Shown: positions 51,595-59,738 of the stretch, in pieces
Position numbering within the stretch: position 1 is the first letter of the stretch
Layout of the letters: every line of letters begins with the position of its first letter
Assembly (NCBI GenBank): GCA_017463145.1
Contig: JAFTPR010000001.1
Coordinates: forward strand, 60,984 to 124,983
Origin: Clostridia bacterium
Lineage (GTDB): Bacteria; Bacillota; Clostridia; Christensenellales; Borkfalkiaceae
Reading direction: 5' to 3'
Length of the DNA stretch: 64,000 nucleotides
Notes under the pieces: generated by a model
The model's database searches: none
Seen by the model: the letters and a program-made list of their open reading frames with translations, nothing else
What the model was told of the DNA's origin: nothing
Program-made: the position numbers and the translations under genes

Positions 51595-51640
51595 AAAAGC
51601 AGGGGAAAAGGATAGAACGAAAGGAAAGGAGATAGAAAAA

Positions 51641-52483
51641 GTGTATTCAATCATCAGCAAAAAATCGTTAAATCCAACGGTAACGCAAATGGAAATTTAC
51701 GCGCCGTTCGTGGCAAAAAAAGCGTTGGCGGGGCAGTTTGTCATTCTGCGTGTGGCAGAGGACGGCGAGCGTATTCCGCTCACCGTTGCAGGGTACGATC
51801 GGGAAAAGGGTACGGTAAAAATCATTTTCCAAATCGTCGGCGGCACGACGGAACTTTTAAACCAAAAAAACGTAGGAGATACCATTCCCGATTTCGTCGG
51901 GCCTTTGGGTAGACCTACGCATACGGCGGGCTTGAAAAAGGTATGCGTCGTGGGCGGCGGCGTCGGTTGCGCCATTGCGCTTCCCGTGGCGCAGGCTTTG
52001 AAAGAACAGGGCGCGGAAGTTACTTCCGTTATCGGTTTCCGTTCCAAAGACCTTGTCATTTTGGAGGAGGAATTTAAAGCTGTATCAACCGTATTTCATA
52101 TGATGACGGACGACGGTTCGTACGGTCGGCAAGGGAACGTGTGTGTACCTTTAAATGAAATGCTTGAAGCGGGCGAACAATTCGACGCTGTCATTACGAT
52201 AGGTCCGTTGATTATGATGAAATTCGTTTGCGCCGCTACAAAGCCGTACGGCGTGAAAACGGTTGCAAGTATGAATCCCATAATGATAGACGGTACGGGT
52301 ATGTGCGGCGGTTGCCGTTTGACCGTCGGCGGTAAAATGAAATTTGCTTGCGTGGACGGACCGGAATTCGACGGACACGAAATTGATTTCGACGAAGCAA
52401 TCAGCCGTTCTCGCGCCTATGCAGATTTTGAGAACCGTGAGCGGGAAAAGACGTGTAATCTGTTCAAAAAGGAGGTTCAGTGA
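51641..52483 (+). CDS. NfnA-type ferredoxin-NADP+ reductase subunit
   Basis: 280 residues, GTG start with AAAGGAGA upstream. FAD/NAD-binding reductase of the dihydroorotate-dehydrogenase-electron-transfer type: IPLTVAGYD (FAD), VVGGGVGCAIALPVAQAL (NAD), and a C-terminal [2Fe-2S] site GTGMCGGCRLTVGGKMKFAC. It is adjacent to NfnB, with which it would form the electron-bifurcating NADH-dependent ferredoxin:NADP+ transhydrogenase; the older name is sulfide dehydrogenase beta subunit. Confidence 0.92.
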   Translation: MYSIISKKSLNPTVTQMEIYAPFVAKKALAGQFVILRVAEDGERIPLTVAGYDREKGTVKIIFQIVGGTTELLNQKNVGDTIPDFVGPLGRPTHTAGLKKVCVVGGGVGCAIALPVAQALKEQGAEVTSVIGFRSKDLVILEEEFKAVSTVFHMMTDDGSYGRQGNVCVPLNEMLEAGEQFDAVITIGPLIMMKFVCAATKPYGVKTVASMNPIMIDGTGMCGGCRLTVGGKMKFACVDGPEFDGHEIDFDEAISRSRAYADFENREREKTCNLFKKEVQ

Positions 52484-52484
52484 T

Positions 52485-53912
52485 ATGGCGGCAAAATTCA
52501 ATATGAGTCCTTTGAAAAATCCTATGCCTGCGCAAGACCCCGAGGTGCGTAACGGCAATTTTCAGGAAGTTGCGCTCGGGTATACGGCGGAAACGGCAAT
52601 AGACGAAGCGAAGCGCTGTATCTCCTGTAAAAACCGTCCTTGCGTTGCGGCTTGCCCCGTCAATATCCAAATTCCCGAATTTATCGCCAAGGTAGCCGAG
52701 GGGGATTTCGAGGCGGCGTATCAAATTATTACAAAAGACTCCTCGCTTCCCGCGGTGTGCGGCAGGGTTTGTCCGCAAGAAACACAATGCGAGGGAAAAT
52801 GTACCCGCGGTATAAAAGCGGGGTGTGAGGCGGTCGGTATCGGGCGTTTAGAACGTTTTGTTGCCGATTGGCATAACGCAAATATTGTTGATGAACCCGT
52901 ACCTGCCCCCACCAACGGGTATAAAGTGGCAATCGTTGGGAGTGGACCTGCGGGGCTTACCTGTGCGGGGGATTTGGCAAAGCTCGGTTACGAAGTGACG
53001 GTGTTTGAGGCATTGCACGTGGCGGGCGGCGTACTTGTGTACGGTATTCCCGAATTTCGTTTGCCCAAGGCAATCGTACAAAAGGAAGTTGATAACTTAA
53101 AAGCGCTTGGGGTAAAGATTGAAACGAATATGGTAATCGGTCGTGTCATCACGATTGAGGAACTGAAAAACGAGTACGGATTTGAAGCGGTGTTTATCGG
53201 CTCGGGCGCAGGTTTGCCCAAATTTATGAATATCCCCGGCGAAAGCTTGAAAGGGGTATATTCCGCAAACGAGTTTTTAACGCGTTCCAATTTAATGAAA
53301 GCATATCAAACGGACAGTCATACGCCTATTCAACGCGGGAAATGCGTGGCGGTCGTGGGCGGTGGAAACGTCGCAATGGATGCCGCGCGTACGGCAAAGC
53401 GTTTGGGTGCGGAGGTGCATATCGTATACCGCCGCGGCGAGGAGGAGCTGCCTGCCCGTCGGGAGGAGATTGAGCACGCGAAAGAGGAGGGCATTATTTT
53501 CGATTTGCTCACCAACCCCACCCGCATTTTGGCGACGGAAACGGAAAACCCACGCGATCCTGCTTACGGTTGGGTGGCGGGTATCGAATGTATCCGTATG
53601 GAATTGGGAGAACCGGACGAAAGCGGTCGCCGTTCGCCTAAGGAAATTGTTGGAAGCGAGTTTGTCATTCCCGTCGATTGCGTGATTATGTCGCTCGGCA
53701 CTTCGCCGAATCCGTTGTTGAAGGATACTACTCCCGATTTACAAACGCTCCGTCGTGGGGAAATTGCGGTGGACGAAACGGGTAAAACGTCTATTGAGGG
53801 CGTGTATTGCGGCGGCGACGCGGCTACGGGCGCGGCGACGGTCATTAAAGCAATGGGCGCGGGAAAAATTTCCGCAAAAGCCATTCACGAATATATTCAA
53901 AATAAAAAGTAA
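52485..53912 (+). CDS. NfnB-type subunit (glutamate synthase small-chain family)
   Basis: 475 residues, flavin-dependent. Cys-rich N-terminus for two [4Fe-4S] clusters: RCISCKNRPCVAACPVNIQIP and CGRVCPQETQCEGKC. FAD motif VAIVGSGPAGLTCAGDLAKLG; NADP(H) motif VAVVGGGNVAMDAARTAKRLG; closing GGDAATGAATVIKAMGAGK. It lies 1 nt after nfnA. The pairing with the nfnA-type gene argues for transhydrogenase rather than glutamate synthase, whose large chain is not in the window. AAGGAGG upstream. Confidence 0.93.
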   Translation: MAAKFNMSPLKNPMPAQDPEVRNGNFQEVALGYTAETAIDEAKRCISCKNRPCVAACPVNIQIPEFIAKVAEGDFEAAYQIITKDSSLPAVCGRVCPQETQCEGKCTRGIKAGCEAVGIGRLERFVADWHNANIVDEPVPAPTNGYKVAIVGSGPAGLTCAGDLAKLGYEVTVFEALHVAGGVLVYGIPEFRLPKAIVQKEVDNLKALGVKIETNMVIGRVITIEELKNEYGFEAVFIGSGAGLPKFMNIPGESLKGVYSANEFLTRSNLMKAYQTDSHTPIQRGKCVAVVGGGNVAMDAARTAKRLGAEVHIVYRRGEEELPARREEIEHAKEEGIIFDLLTNPTRILATETENPRDPAYGWVAGIECIRMELGEPDESGRRSPKEIVGSEFVIPVDCVIMSLGTSPNPLLKDTTPDLQTLRRGEIAVDETGKTSIEGVYCGGDAATGAATVIKAMGAGKISAKAIHEYIQNKK

Positions 53913-53922
53913 TCGTAAAAAC

Positions 53923-53950
53923 AAAACGGCGTGGAAAACCACGCCGTTTT
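53923..53950 (+). terminator. terminator of nfnAB
   Basis: 12-bp perfect stem AAAACGGCGTGG/CCACGCCGTTTT with loop AAAA. Confidence 0.9.
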
Positions 53951-53953
53951 ATA

Positions 53954-53982
53954 TTGACGAAACGCAAAAAAAGTGCTACAAT
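53954..53982 (+). promoter_or_regulatory. promoter of the YfhO-type gene
   Basis: TTGACG (53954-53959), 17 bp, TACAAT (53977-53982), 8 nt before the ATG. Confidence 0.75.
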
Positions 53983-53990
53983 AGAAATAT

Positions 53991-56663
53991 ATGGAAACGG
54001 AATCGGTAAAAAAGGAAAATTTTAAAACGAAAGCAAGCGCGTTTTTCGATAGAAACTACGCGCTGTTTTTCGCGCCGATTATTGCGCTCGTTGCGTACAC
54101 GGTGGCTCTTTTTACCTATAACATATACCCGTTTGGAAACGAATACACGCTTGCGAGCTACGACCTGTCCGCGCAAATCTGTCCGTTTATCGAGCATTTG
54201 TTTGACGTAATGGACAGGAAATCCACTCTTTCGTATTCGTATGCGATTGCGGGCGGCGCGGACGTGACGGGCACGTTTTTGTATTTTTTCATCAGCCCGT
54301 TTTCTTTTGTGTTTCTGCTGTTCGGGCAAGGAATGGTGGCGCATGCAAGCAGTATCGTAATCGGTTTGAAAATTGCGGCTATTTCCGTGGCGGGCGTGTG
54401 GTTTTCCAAAACGCTGTTTAAAGAAATTCCCGATTACGTTTGTATCGCCGTCGGACTTGTCTACGCCTATTGCGGCTATACGTTCGTTTCGTGTACGTAT
54501 ATTAATTGGATGGACTTTTTGATTTATTTGCCGTTTTGTGTGGGGGCGTTTGTTCGGTTTGTCAAAAAGGGTACGTTTTGGATTTTTTCTATTCTTGTTG
54601 CAGTCTGTATCTATACGTGCTTTTCAATTGCCTGTTTTTCTATGTTTATTGCGTTCCCCACGCTCGTCTTTTACGGACTGCTTTGCGTGAAAAAAGAGGA
54701 ACGAAACGTATTTTTGACTAAGCTTTGCTTGGCGTTTTTTGCTGCGGTGCTTATGGCATTGCCTGTGTTACTTCCCGCTCTTTCCGCATATATGCGAAGC
54801 GGTCGGGAAAGCGGATTTTTTGACGAGTTTTGGTACGGGTTTACCGTGATTGACGGAGAAATACAGCCGCTTTTCAACGGCGAGATATTTGCGGAGCGGT
54901 TTGGCGAAGCAATGTATCGGAAGTGGTCGTATATACTTTCCGATTCCGCCTTTTTGCTGTTGACCCTCGTGTGGTTTGTCCGCAAAGGTTTGAAAGACCC
55001 GTTTGCCAAATTTATGCTCGTGGCGGGCGTATTTACGCTCACGCCCGTGCTTGTGGACGAGGCAATGTTGCTTATGAATTTCGGGTCGTATATGTCGTAT
55101 GCGCTCCGTTTCGGTTTTTTGAACGCAGTTTATTTTCTCGGCGGCGCATGCCTTGCACTTGAAGGACTGCAATATTGTAACGACGTGGCGTTTGACGGAT
55201 CGCCCCTGGTGTTGAAAAAGAAACCGCTTTTGCCTACGCTTACGGAAAATGACGGGGGCAGGTGTGCGAAGAAAGGTAGCAAATTTCCCGCTTGGTTCCA
55301 TACGTGGACGGTTGTTTTCCTCGCTGTCTGCGCCGTTTGCGCCGCCTTTTTGCTTTGGTATATCTCTGCGGGGAATTATAAGGAATTGTGGACGGGATTG
55401 TTCAAAGACGATTCCGAAATGCTAGAAGCTTTGCGCGACGTATCAAGTAAATATGCGCACTCGCTCGGTGGTGCGGAGGTTGTTGCCGTTCTGCTCGGCG
55501 TGGTGGCTGTTGCTTCGTTCACGGGTTTTGCGCTCGTTGCCAAACGTAAAGTGGGCGTACAGCTCGTTTCGTATGCGCTGATTGTAATCGTGGGGCTGCA
55601 AGCGCTTTTTTATAATAATCAAATGGTGCTTGGGAACCGTTCCACGCAACATATCGGGCTTGCTTCCTATCGGGAGATATGTGAAACGCTCGGCGAGCAA
55701 GACGATAGCTATTTCCGTATCAAAGATTATAGCGACGATTTGACGGCGAACGCGCCGTTTACAGGCGGTGGAAATGCGTTTGGGGTATTTTCTTCTGTAA
55801 TCGATAAAGACAATTTTGTCATTTACGAACTGTTCGGCTACGCGGGGAACGGGAAGAATAGCTTGAAGAGTGCGCATAGCGACGGCAGGGCGCGCGGCGA
55901 GGAATTCGGCGATTCCTTTTTGGGTTATAAGTATTTTATTGTGCCTAAGGACGAAAAATCAGAGCTTGACGAACAGGCGCATTTAAAGCCGTACGTCAAA
56001 TCGGGGGAAAGTAAACAACTTGAAGTCGGTGGATATCTCGTTTATGAAAATACGCTCGCGTTTCCTTTGGGGTTTAAGGTTAGTGGCGCGTTTTCGTTTG
56101 TTGAACCGAACGAGGGGAATTCGGCGTATCGAAAAGCTAATCAACGCGCTTTGTATAATTTTCTGCTTGGTGAAACCGTCGGTGTGGCAAGCGCGGAAAT
56201 TACCCGTACGGAAACGGAAAAACTCAGTACAAGACTTTGGGAAAAAGCCGCAAACGTACAGGTCGGCGCAGGACGAATTACGGCGACCGTTTCTGCGGAA
56301 GAGGGCGAGTGTCTTATGTTGCCGTTCGTGGCTTCTTCGGGCTACCGTGTACGCGTCAACGGTAAGGAAACGACGTTGGTTGCAAACGATTTGAAGTTTC
56401 TTTGCGTGCGGCTTGAAGCGGGGGAAAATACCGTTTCGTTCGAGTATTCTACGCCGTACTTGGCAGATGCAGGGATAGGGATTGGCGTTGCGCTCGTGGG
56501 ATTGTTTGTTTTGGCGTTTATTTTAAAAAAGACGAAATTGTTCACGCGCTGCGTGCCTATCGTTGCTTGGGCAGGGATTGCGCTCGCCGTGGCGGTTGTC
56601 GCATTCTTTATGCTGTTTCCGACTGTGGTTTGGGTTGTGAAACTGATAAAATTACTCTTATAG
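53991..56663 (+). CDS. YfhO-family membrane protein
   Basis: 890 residues with about 13 transmembrane segments in the GT-C-like YfhO arrangement. A first membrane segment (ALFFAPIIALVAYTVALF) leads into a large extracellular loop (YDLSAQICPFIEHLFDVMD), then successive membrane helices to about residue 530. A large extracytoplasmic beta domain follows (residues about 560-840, e.g. GGYLVYENTLAFPLGFKV and a closing VNGKETTLVANDLKFL). YfhO acts in lipoteichoic-acid glycosylation in Bacillus, so a role in modifying a surface glycolipid or polymer is likely. The ATG lies 8 nt after the -10 box and has no ribosome binding site. Confidence 0.85.
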   Translation: METESVKKENFKTKASAFFDRNYALFFAPIIALVAYTVALFTYNIYPFGNEYTLASYDLSAQICPFIEHLFDVMDRKSTLSYSYAIAGGADVTGTFLYFFISPFSFVFLLFGQGMVAHASSIVIGLKIAAISVAGVWFSKTLFKEIPDYVCIAVGLVYAYCGYTFVSCTYINWMDFLIYLPFCVGAFVRFVKKGTFWIFSILVAVCIYTCFSIACFSMFIAFPTLVFYGLLCVKKEERNVFLTKLCLAFFAAVLMALPVLLPALSAYMRSGRESGFFDEFWYGFTVIDGEIQPLFNGEIFAERFGEAMYRKWSYILSDSAFLLLTLVWFVRKGLKDPFAKFMLVAGVFTLTPVLVDEAMLLMNFGSYMSYALRFGFLNAVYFLGGACLALEGLQYCNDVAFDGSPLVLKKKPLLPTLTENDGGRCAKKGSKFPAWFHTWTVVFLAVCAVCAAFLLWYISAGNYKELWTGLFKDDSEMLEALRDVSSKYAHSLGGAEVVAVLLGVVAVASFTGFALVAKRKVGVQLVSYALIVIVGLQALFYNNQMVLGNRSTQHIGLASYREICETLGEQDDSYFRIKDYSDDLTANAPFTGGGNAFGVFSSVIDKDNFVIYELFGYAGNGKNSLKSAHSDGRARGEEFGDSFLGYKYFIVPKDEKSELDEQAHLKPYVKSGESKQLEVGGYLVYENTLAFPLGFKVSGAFSFVEPNEGNSAYRKANQRALYNFLLGETVGVASAEITRTETEKLSTRLWEKAANVQVGAGRITATVSAEEGECLMLPFVASSGYRVRVNGKETTLVANDLKFLCVRLEAGENTVSFEYSTPYLADAGIGIGVALVGLFVLAFILKKTKLFTRCVPIVAWAGIALAVAVVAFFMLFPTVVWVVKLIKLLL

Positions 56664-56703
56664 AATTTTTTTGAAAAAAAGTTGCAAAAGTGTGAAAAAA
56701 CGC

Positions 56704-56732
56704 TTGACTTAATGCTGTCGGATAAGTATAAT
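56704..56732 (+). promoter_or_regulatory. promoter of tRNA-Pro
   Basis: TTGACT (56704-56709), 17 bp, TATAAT (56727-56732), 30 nt before the tRNA. Confidence 0.8.
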
Positions 56733-56762
56733 GTATTATGCTGTTCGCAAGGATAGCAACAT

Positions 56763-56839
56763 TGAGGCGTAGCGCAGCTTGGTAGCGCGTTTGGTTAGGG
56801 ACCAAAAGGTCGTGGGTTCAAGTCCCGTCGCCTCAACCA
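56763..56839 (+). tRNA. tRNA-Pro, anticodon AGG
   Basis: 77 nt with CCA encoded. Acceptor TGAGGCG/CGCCTCA, D-stem GCGC/GCGC, anticodon stem TTTGG/CCAAA, loop TTAGGGA giving anticodon AGG (56797-56799) with G37, T-loop TTCAAGT. The body resembles bacterial tRNA-Pro. A34 is rare in bacteria outside tRNA-Arg. Confidence 0.93.
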
Positions 56840-56877
56840 AAAAATACGGCATACCCAAGAGGGTAAGCCGTATTTTT
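56840..56877 (+). terminator. terminator of tRNA-Pro
   Basis: AAAAATACGGC/GCCGTATTTTT outer stem with inner TACCC/GGGTA. Confidence 0.85.
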
Positions 56878-57094
56878 ACTTGATTTTGTGATTGAGTATG
56901 TATTATGGGATGATGTTTTAGATTGGGAGAGAAATATAAAAGATTATGGCAAGAAGAAGGTAGAAACGAAAGGATAACGCAGGCATATATGAAAGAGGCA
57001 ATGTGAATGCGAGAGCGCGAATACAAAGGGGTACAAGAAGCATTTTGGCGTATAGTATTGACGGAAATTTCTTGAAGATTATTTACGAAAAAAG

Positions 57095-57141
57095 AAAACG
57101 GCGGAATTTCGCAAGCGGGTCAGCGCGAAAACCGCTGTTTT
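57095..57141. other. long hairpin in the 57-kb intergenic region
   Basis: AAAACGGCGG..TTTCGC (57095-57112) pairs with GCGAAA..CCGCTGTTTT (57125-57141), about 16 pairs. It lies in a 460-bp stretch (56878-57306) with no supportable gene. It might be part of a small RNA or a terminator for a lost gene. Confidence 0.4.
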
Positions 57142-57178
57142 TCGGTCTTTAAGTCGGTAAGTGGGTGGGTAAAATAAG

Positions 57179-57232
57179 ACGACACCAAAACCTAAGCGCC
57201 GTAAGCGCGCGGTCGTATAATCAAGGTGTCGT
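57179..57232 (-). terminator. hairpin downstream of the first AraC gene
   Basis: ACGACACC/GGTGTCGT outer arms with an inner GCGC/GCGC hairpin; CTTATTTTA follows on the minus strand. Probably the 3' end of the AraC transcript. Confidence 0.5.
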
Positions 57233-57306
57233 TTAATGCTTGTATAATATATGTGAAGGCTTTTTGAGAGAAAGGAGCAAGGTGGATATAGGTGCCGTAG
57301 GAAGGT

Positions 57307-58110
57307 TTAAATCAAGTGATTTTCTTTTCGATATTGCGAAGGTGTTTTTTCGGTAAGTCTTTTAAATAAGCGTCTGAAATAAATCGGCGATTCAAAACCG
57401 TATTCAAATGCGATAGTTTCTATACTTTTATCTTTATACAATAGTAATGCTTGTGCTGCTTTTTGTATAGCAATTTTATTTTTATAAGTAATAGGACTAC
57501 AGCCGATTTGTTTTTTGAAAAGATAAAAAAATCTTGATTGACTTAAATAACAAAGAGAAGCGAGATAGTCAATTTTGCAATTTTTAGCGTAATTGTGTTG
57601 TAAATAAATAACGGCAGGCGTGATACTACTTTCCGGCATAATGATATCTTTTATTTTTATGTTTAATAATAATACGCCACATAAATAATAAAATGCCGAT
57701 GAGGCAAGAAAAGCATCCGCAGTTTTGGAATGTTGATATTGCTGAATTGTTTGTACCGATTCGTAGAGTTTTTCAAATTGATTACATGGAAGAAACTGTA
57801 TGGGTATTTTTTTACCGATAAAAGGGTCTTTGCTTAAAGAAAATTTGAAGTGCACAGAATGAAAAACGCAATTGGGGGTTGCGCTCCAATTGGCAATATA
57901 AGTGCTGTTTTGTGGAATATATAAAATATCTCCCTTTTTAATTTGAAAGCTTGAATCTTCGGTCAGAATACTGCCTTCGCCCTCTAACATAAAAACGAAA
58001 TTATGGCAAGGTCTTGGAACGGTGGAATAATCACTACGGTAATCCTTGGTACTTGTGTATTTTACAGAAGAATAAAAAGATGATTCGTCAATATTTTGTG
58101 AATTGAGCAT
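57307..58110 (-). CDS. AraC-family transcriptional regulator
   Basis: 267 residues. An N-terminal cupin-like ligand domain (VPRPCHNFVFMLEGEGSIL, FQIKKGDILYIPQNSTYIANW) is followed by a C-terminal double helix-turn-helix: IDYLASLCYLSQSRFFYLFKK and SIETIAFEYGFESPIYFRRLFK, ending TPSQYRKENHLI. GAGAGGCTT precedes the ATG. It is divergent from the SDR operon, and the two promoters overlap, so it very likely controls that operon. It is more AT-rich than the genes on its left, which suggests acquisition. Confidence 0.92.
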   Translation of the reverse strand: MLNSQNIDESSFYSSVKYTSTKDYRSDYSTVPRPCHNFVFMLEGEGSILTEDSSFQIKKGDILYIPQNSTYIANWSATPNCVFHSVHFKFSLSKDPFIGKKIPIQFLPCNQFEKLYESVQTIQQYQHSKTADAFLASSAFYYLCGVLLLNIKIKDIIMPESSITPAVIYLQHNYAKNCKIDYLASLCYLSQSRFFYLFKKQIGCSPITYKNKIAIQKAAQALLLYKDKSIETIAFEYGFESPIYFRRLFKRLTEKTPSQYRKENHLI

Positions 58111-58145
58111 AAGCCTCTCGCAGTAGAATAGGTTTCATTTATAAT

Positions 58146-58174
58146 AGTATACGCACTTGAAAAAGTTTTGTCAA
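58146..58174 (-). promoter_or_regulatory. promoter of the first AraC gene
   Basis: Minus strand TTGACA (58174-58169), 17 bp, TATACT (58151-58146). It overlaps the opposite promoter by 18 bp. Confidence 0.8.
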
Positions 58175-58185
58175 TCAATTATAAT
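58157..58185 (+). promoter_or_regulatory. promoter of the SDR operon
   Basis: TTGAAA (58157-58162), 17 bp, TATAAT (58180-58185). Polymerase cannot occupy both this and the opposing promoter at once. Confidence 0.8.
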
Positions 58186-58216
58186 AAAGATATACCAAAA
58201 ATCGGAGGATAATAAA

Positions 58217-58975
58217 ATGAATTTTCAGGGAAAAACGGCGGTGTCTACGGGTGCGGCTTCGGGAATGGGCTTGTTATTCGCGCAGAATTTTACTTCGCTC
58301 GGCGGAAATGCGGTGCTTTGCGACGTGAATGAGGAAGTATTAAAAGAGAAGGTTGCAGAAATCAATGCAAAAGGGCAAGGCAAGGCGATTGGCGTTGTTT
58401 GCGACGTGCGCGATTATAAACAGGTTTGCAACGCGAGAGATAAGGCGGTGGAAACGTTCGGCTCGATTGACGTTATGGCGAACTTTGCAGGCGGTACGGC
58501 GAGAAGAATGTTGAACGTTGGGTGGGAATCCGAATTTCCCGACGTGCCTATCGAAGTTTTTGAGTGGGGCTTGGACGTAAACTTAAAAGGTCCGTTCTAT
58601 TTCGCGCACGCGGTTTTATCGCAAATGCGGAAGCAAAATAGTGGCTTGATTATCAATATTGGTTCGATTACGGGCGCGGAAGGCGACGGAAAGGGAATGG
58701 ACTATCCCACGGCGAAAGCAGGGCTTATGTATGGGCTTACGAAATCGGTTGCGCAGTACGGCTCGAAATACGGGATTCGTTGCGTGTGCGTTTCCCCCGG
58801 CCCCGTGTTGACGCGCGCGGCGATGGCGAGTATGAAAACGCTTTTAGGTAGAGCTGCCGAGCCGCAAGAAATTATTGATTTGTGTTTATTTATAGCGAGC
58901 GAAAAAGGTCAATTTATCAATGGTGAAAACATTATGATTGACGGCGGAAGAAATGCAATGGAGCGTATCAAATAA
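58217..58975 (+). CDS. SDR-family NAD(P)-dependent oxidoreductase
   Basis: 252 residues, classical short-chain dehydrogenase. Cofactor motif TGAASGMG at residues 11-18; NAG-like motif NFAGG; catalytic Ser in NIGSITGAEG and YPTAK for the Tyr/Lys pair; the C-terminus ENIMIDGG is typical. GGAGGATAAT before the ATG fixes the start; an upstream in-frame ATG lies in the promoter. First gene of an operon with a dehydroquinase-fold enzyme and an MBL-fold protein. The substrate, a hydroxy or keto compound, is unknown. Confidence 0.92.
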   Translation: MNFQGKTAVSTGAASGMGLLFAQNFTSLGGNAVLCDVNEEVLKEKVAEINAKGQGKAIGVVCDVRDYKQVCNARDKAVETFGSIDVMANFAGGTARRMLNVGWESEFPDVPIEVFEWGLDVNLKGPFYFAHAVLSQMRKQNSGLIINIGSITGAEGDGKGMDYPTAKAGLMYGLTKSVAQYGSKYGIRCVCVSPGPVLTRAAMASMKTLLGRAAEPQEIIDLCLFIASEKGQFINGENIMIDGGRNAMERIK

Positions 58976-58976
58976 A

Positions 58977-59738
58977 ATGAAAAAGAGTTTTTTAAACGCA
59001 AACACGCCTTTTATAACGGAAATGGTACAGGTAAAAACGGATAAGGCGGCAGAGTATAAAATTCAAAACGCTGTGGCGGACGGCGCGACCGCGATAGGTT
59101 TGCAAATAAATTTTTTGGAAAGGCAATACCGCACGGAAGAAATCCTTACTACTGTTTTTGAAAAGGCGGAAAACAAGCCCATTTATATTACGAATTACCG
59201 TGATAAAGAAAGTCAGGGTATGACCGACAGCGAGCTTATGGAGCAGTTGTTACTCGGTTTAAAATGCGGCGCAACGCTCGTGGACGTGATGGGGGATACC
59301 TTCGATCCGTCGCCCGAAGAATTGACGACGGACGAAAAGGCGATTGCCAAGCAAATGCAATTTATTGACGAGGTACATAAACGCGGCGGAGAGGTATTGA
59401 TGTCATCACACATAAAAGAATTCCGTTCGCCCGAACGAGTTTTGGAAGTGGCGCTTGAACAGCAACGGCGCGGTACGGATATCGTCAAAATCGTAACGGG
59501 GGCGGAAACACAGGAAGAAGAGCTTGTGAATTTGGAAATTTGCAATCTTTTAAAGAAAGAATTAAAAGTGCCGTTCCTGTTTTTGTCTGGCGGGAAATAT
59601 AGCTATTTACACAGAACGGTAGGTCCTGCGTTGGGGACTTGTATGTGGCTGTGTTTCAGAGAGTACGACGATACAACTTACGCAGGACCGCCACTTTTAT
59701 CCAACGTTTTGAAAATCAAGCAAGGATTAAAGTTATGA
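58977..59738 (+). CDS. type I 3-dehydroquinate dehydratase-like protein
   Basis: 253 residues aligning by eye over the whole length with class I dehydroquinases. The Schiff-base Lys171 (DIVKIVTG), catalytic His145 (MSSHIKEF) and phosphate/carboxylate-side Arg213 (YLHRTVG) are at almost the same numbers as in the Salmonella enzyme (143, 170, 213). The strand carrying the E-W-R-V-D substrate motif reads GLQINFLER instead, so dehydroquinate itself may not be the substrate. It begins 1 nt after the SDR stop and overlaps the next start (ATGA). An aldolase-type dehydratase acting with the SDR is the best guess. Confidence 0.75.
   Translation: MKKSFLNANTPFITEMVQVKTDKAAEYKIQNAVADGATAIGLQINFLERQYRTEEILTTVFEKAENKPIYITNYRDKESQGMTDSELMEQLLLGLKCGATLVDVMGDTFDPSPEELTTDEKAIAKQMQFIDEVHKRGGEVLMSSHIKEFRSPERVLEVALEQQRRGTDIVKIVTGAETQEEELVNLEICNLLKKELKVPFLFLSGGKYSYLHRTVGPALGTCMWLCFREYDDTTYAGPPLLSNVLKIKQGLKL

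Noticed and set aside
52485-53912. glutamate synthase small subunit (gltD) as the name of this gene
   Set aside because: The protein family fits, but the partner is an NfnA-type reductase and no large glutamate synthase subunit is nearby, so the transhydrogenase reading is preferred.
56736-57026. 96-aa minus-strand ORF containing VEATGLEPTTFWSLTKRATKLRYAS
   Set aside because: It is the antisense of the tRNA-Pro gene; this peptide type is a well-known false annotation produced by tRNA sequence.
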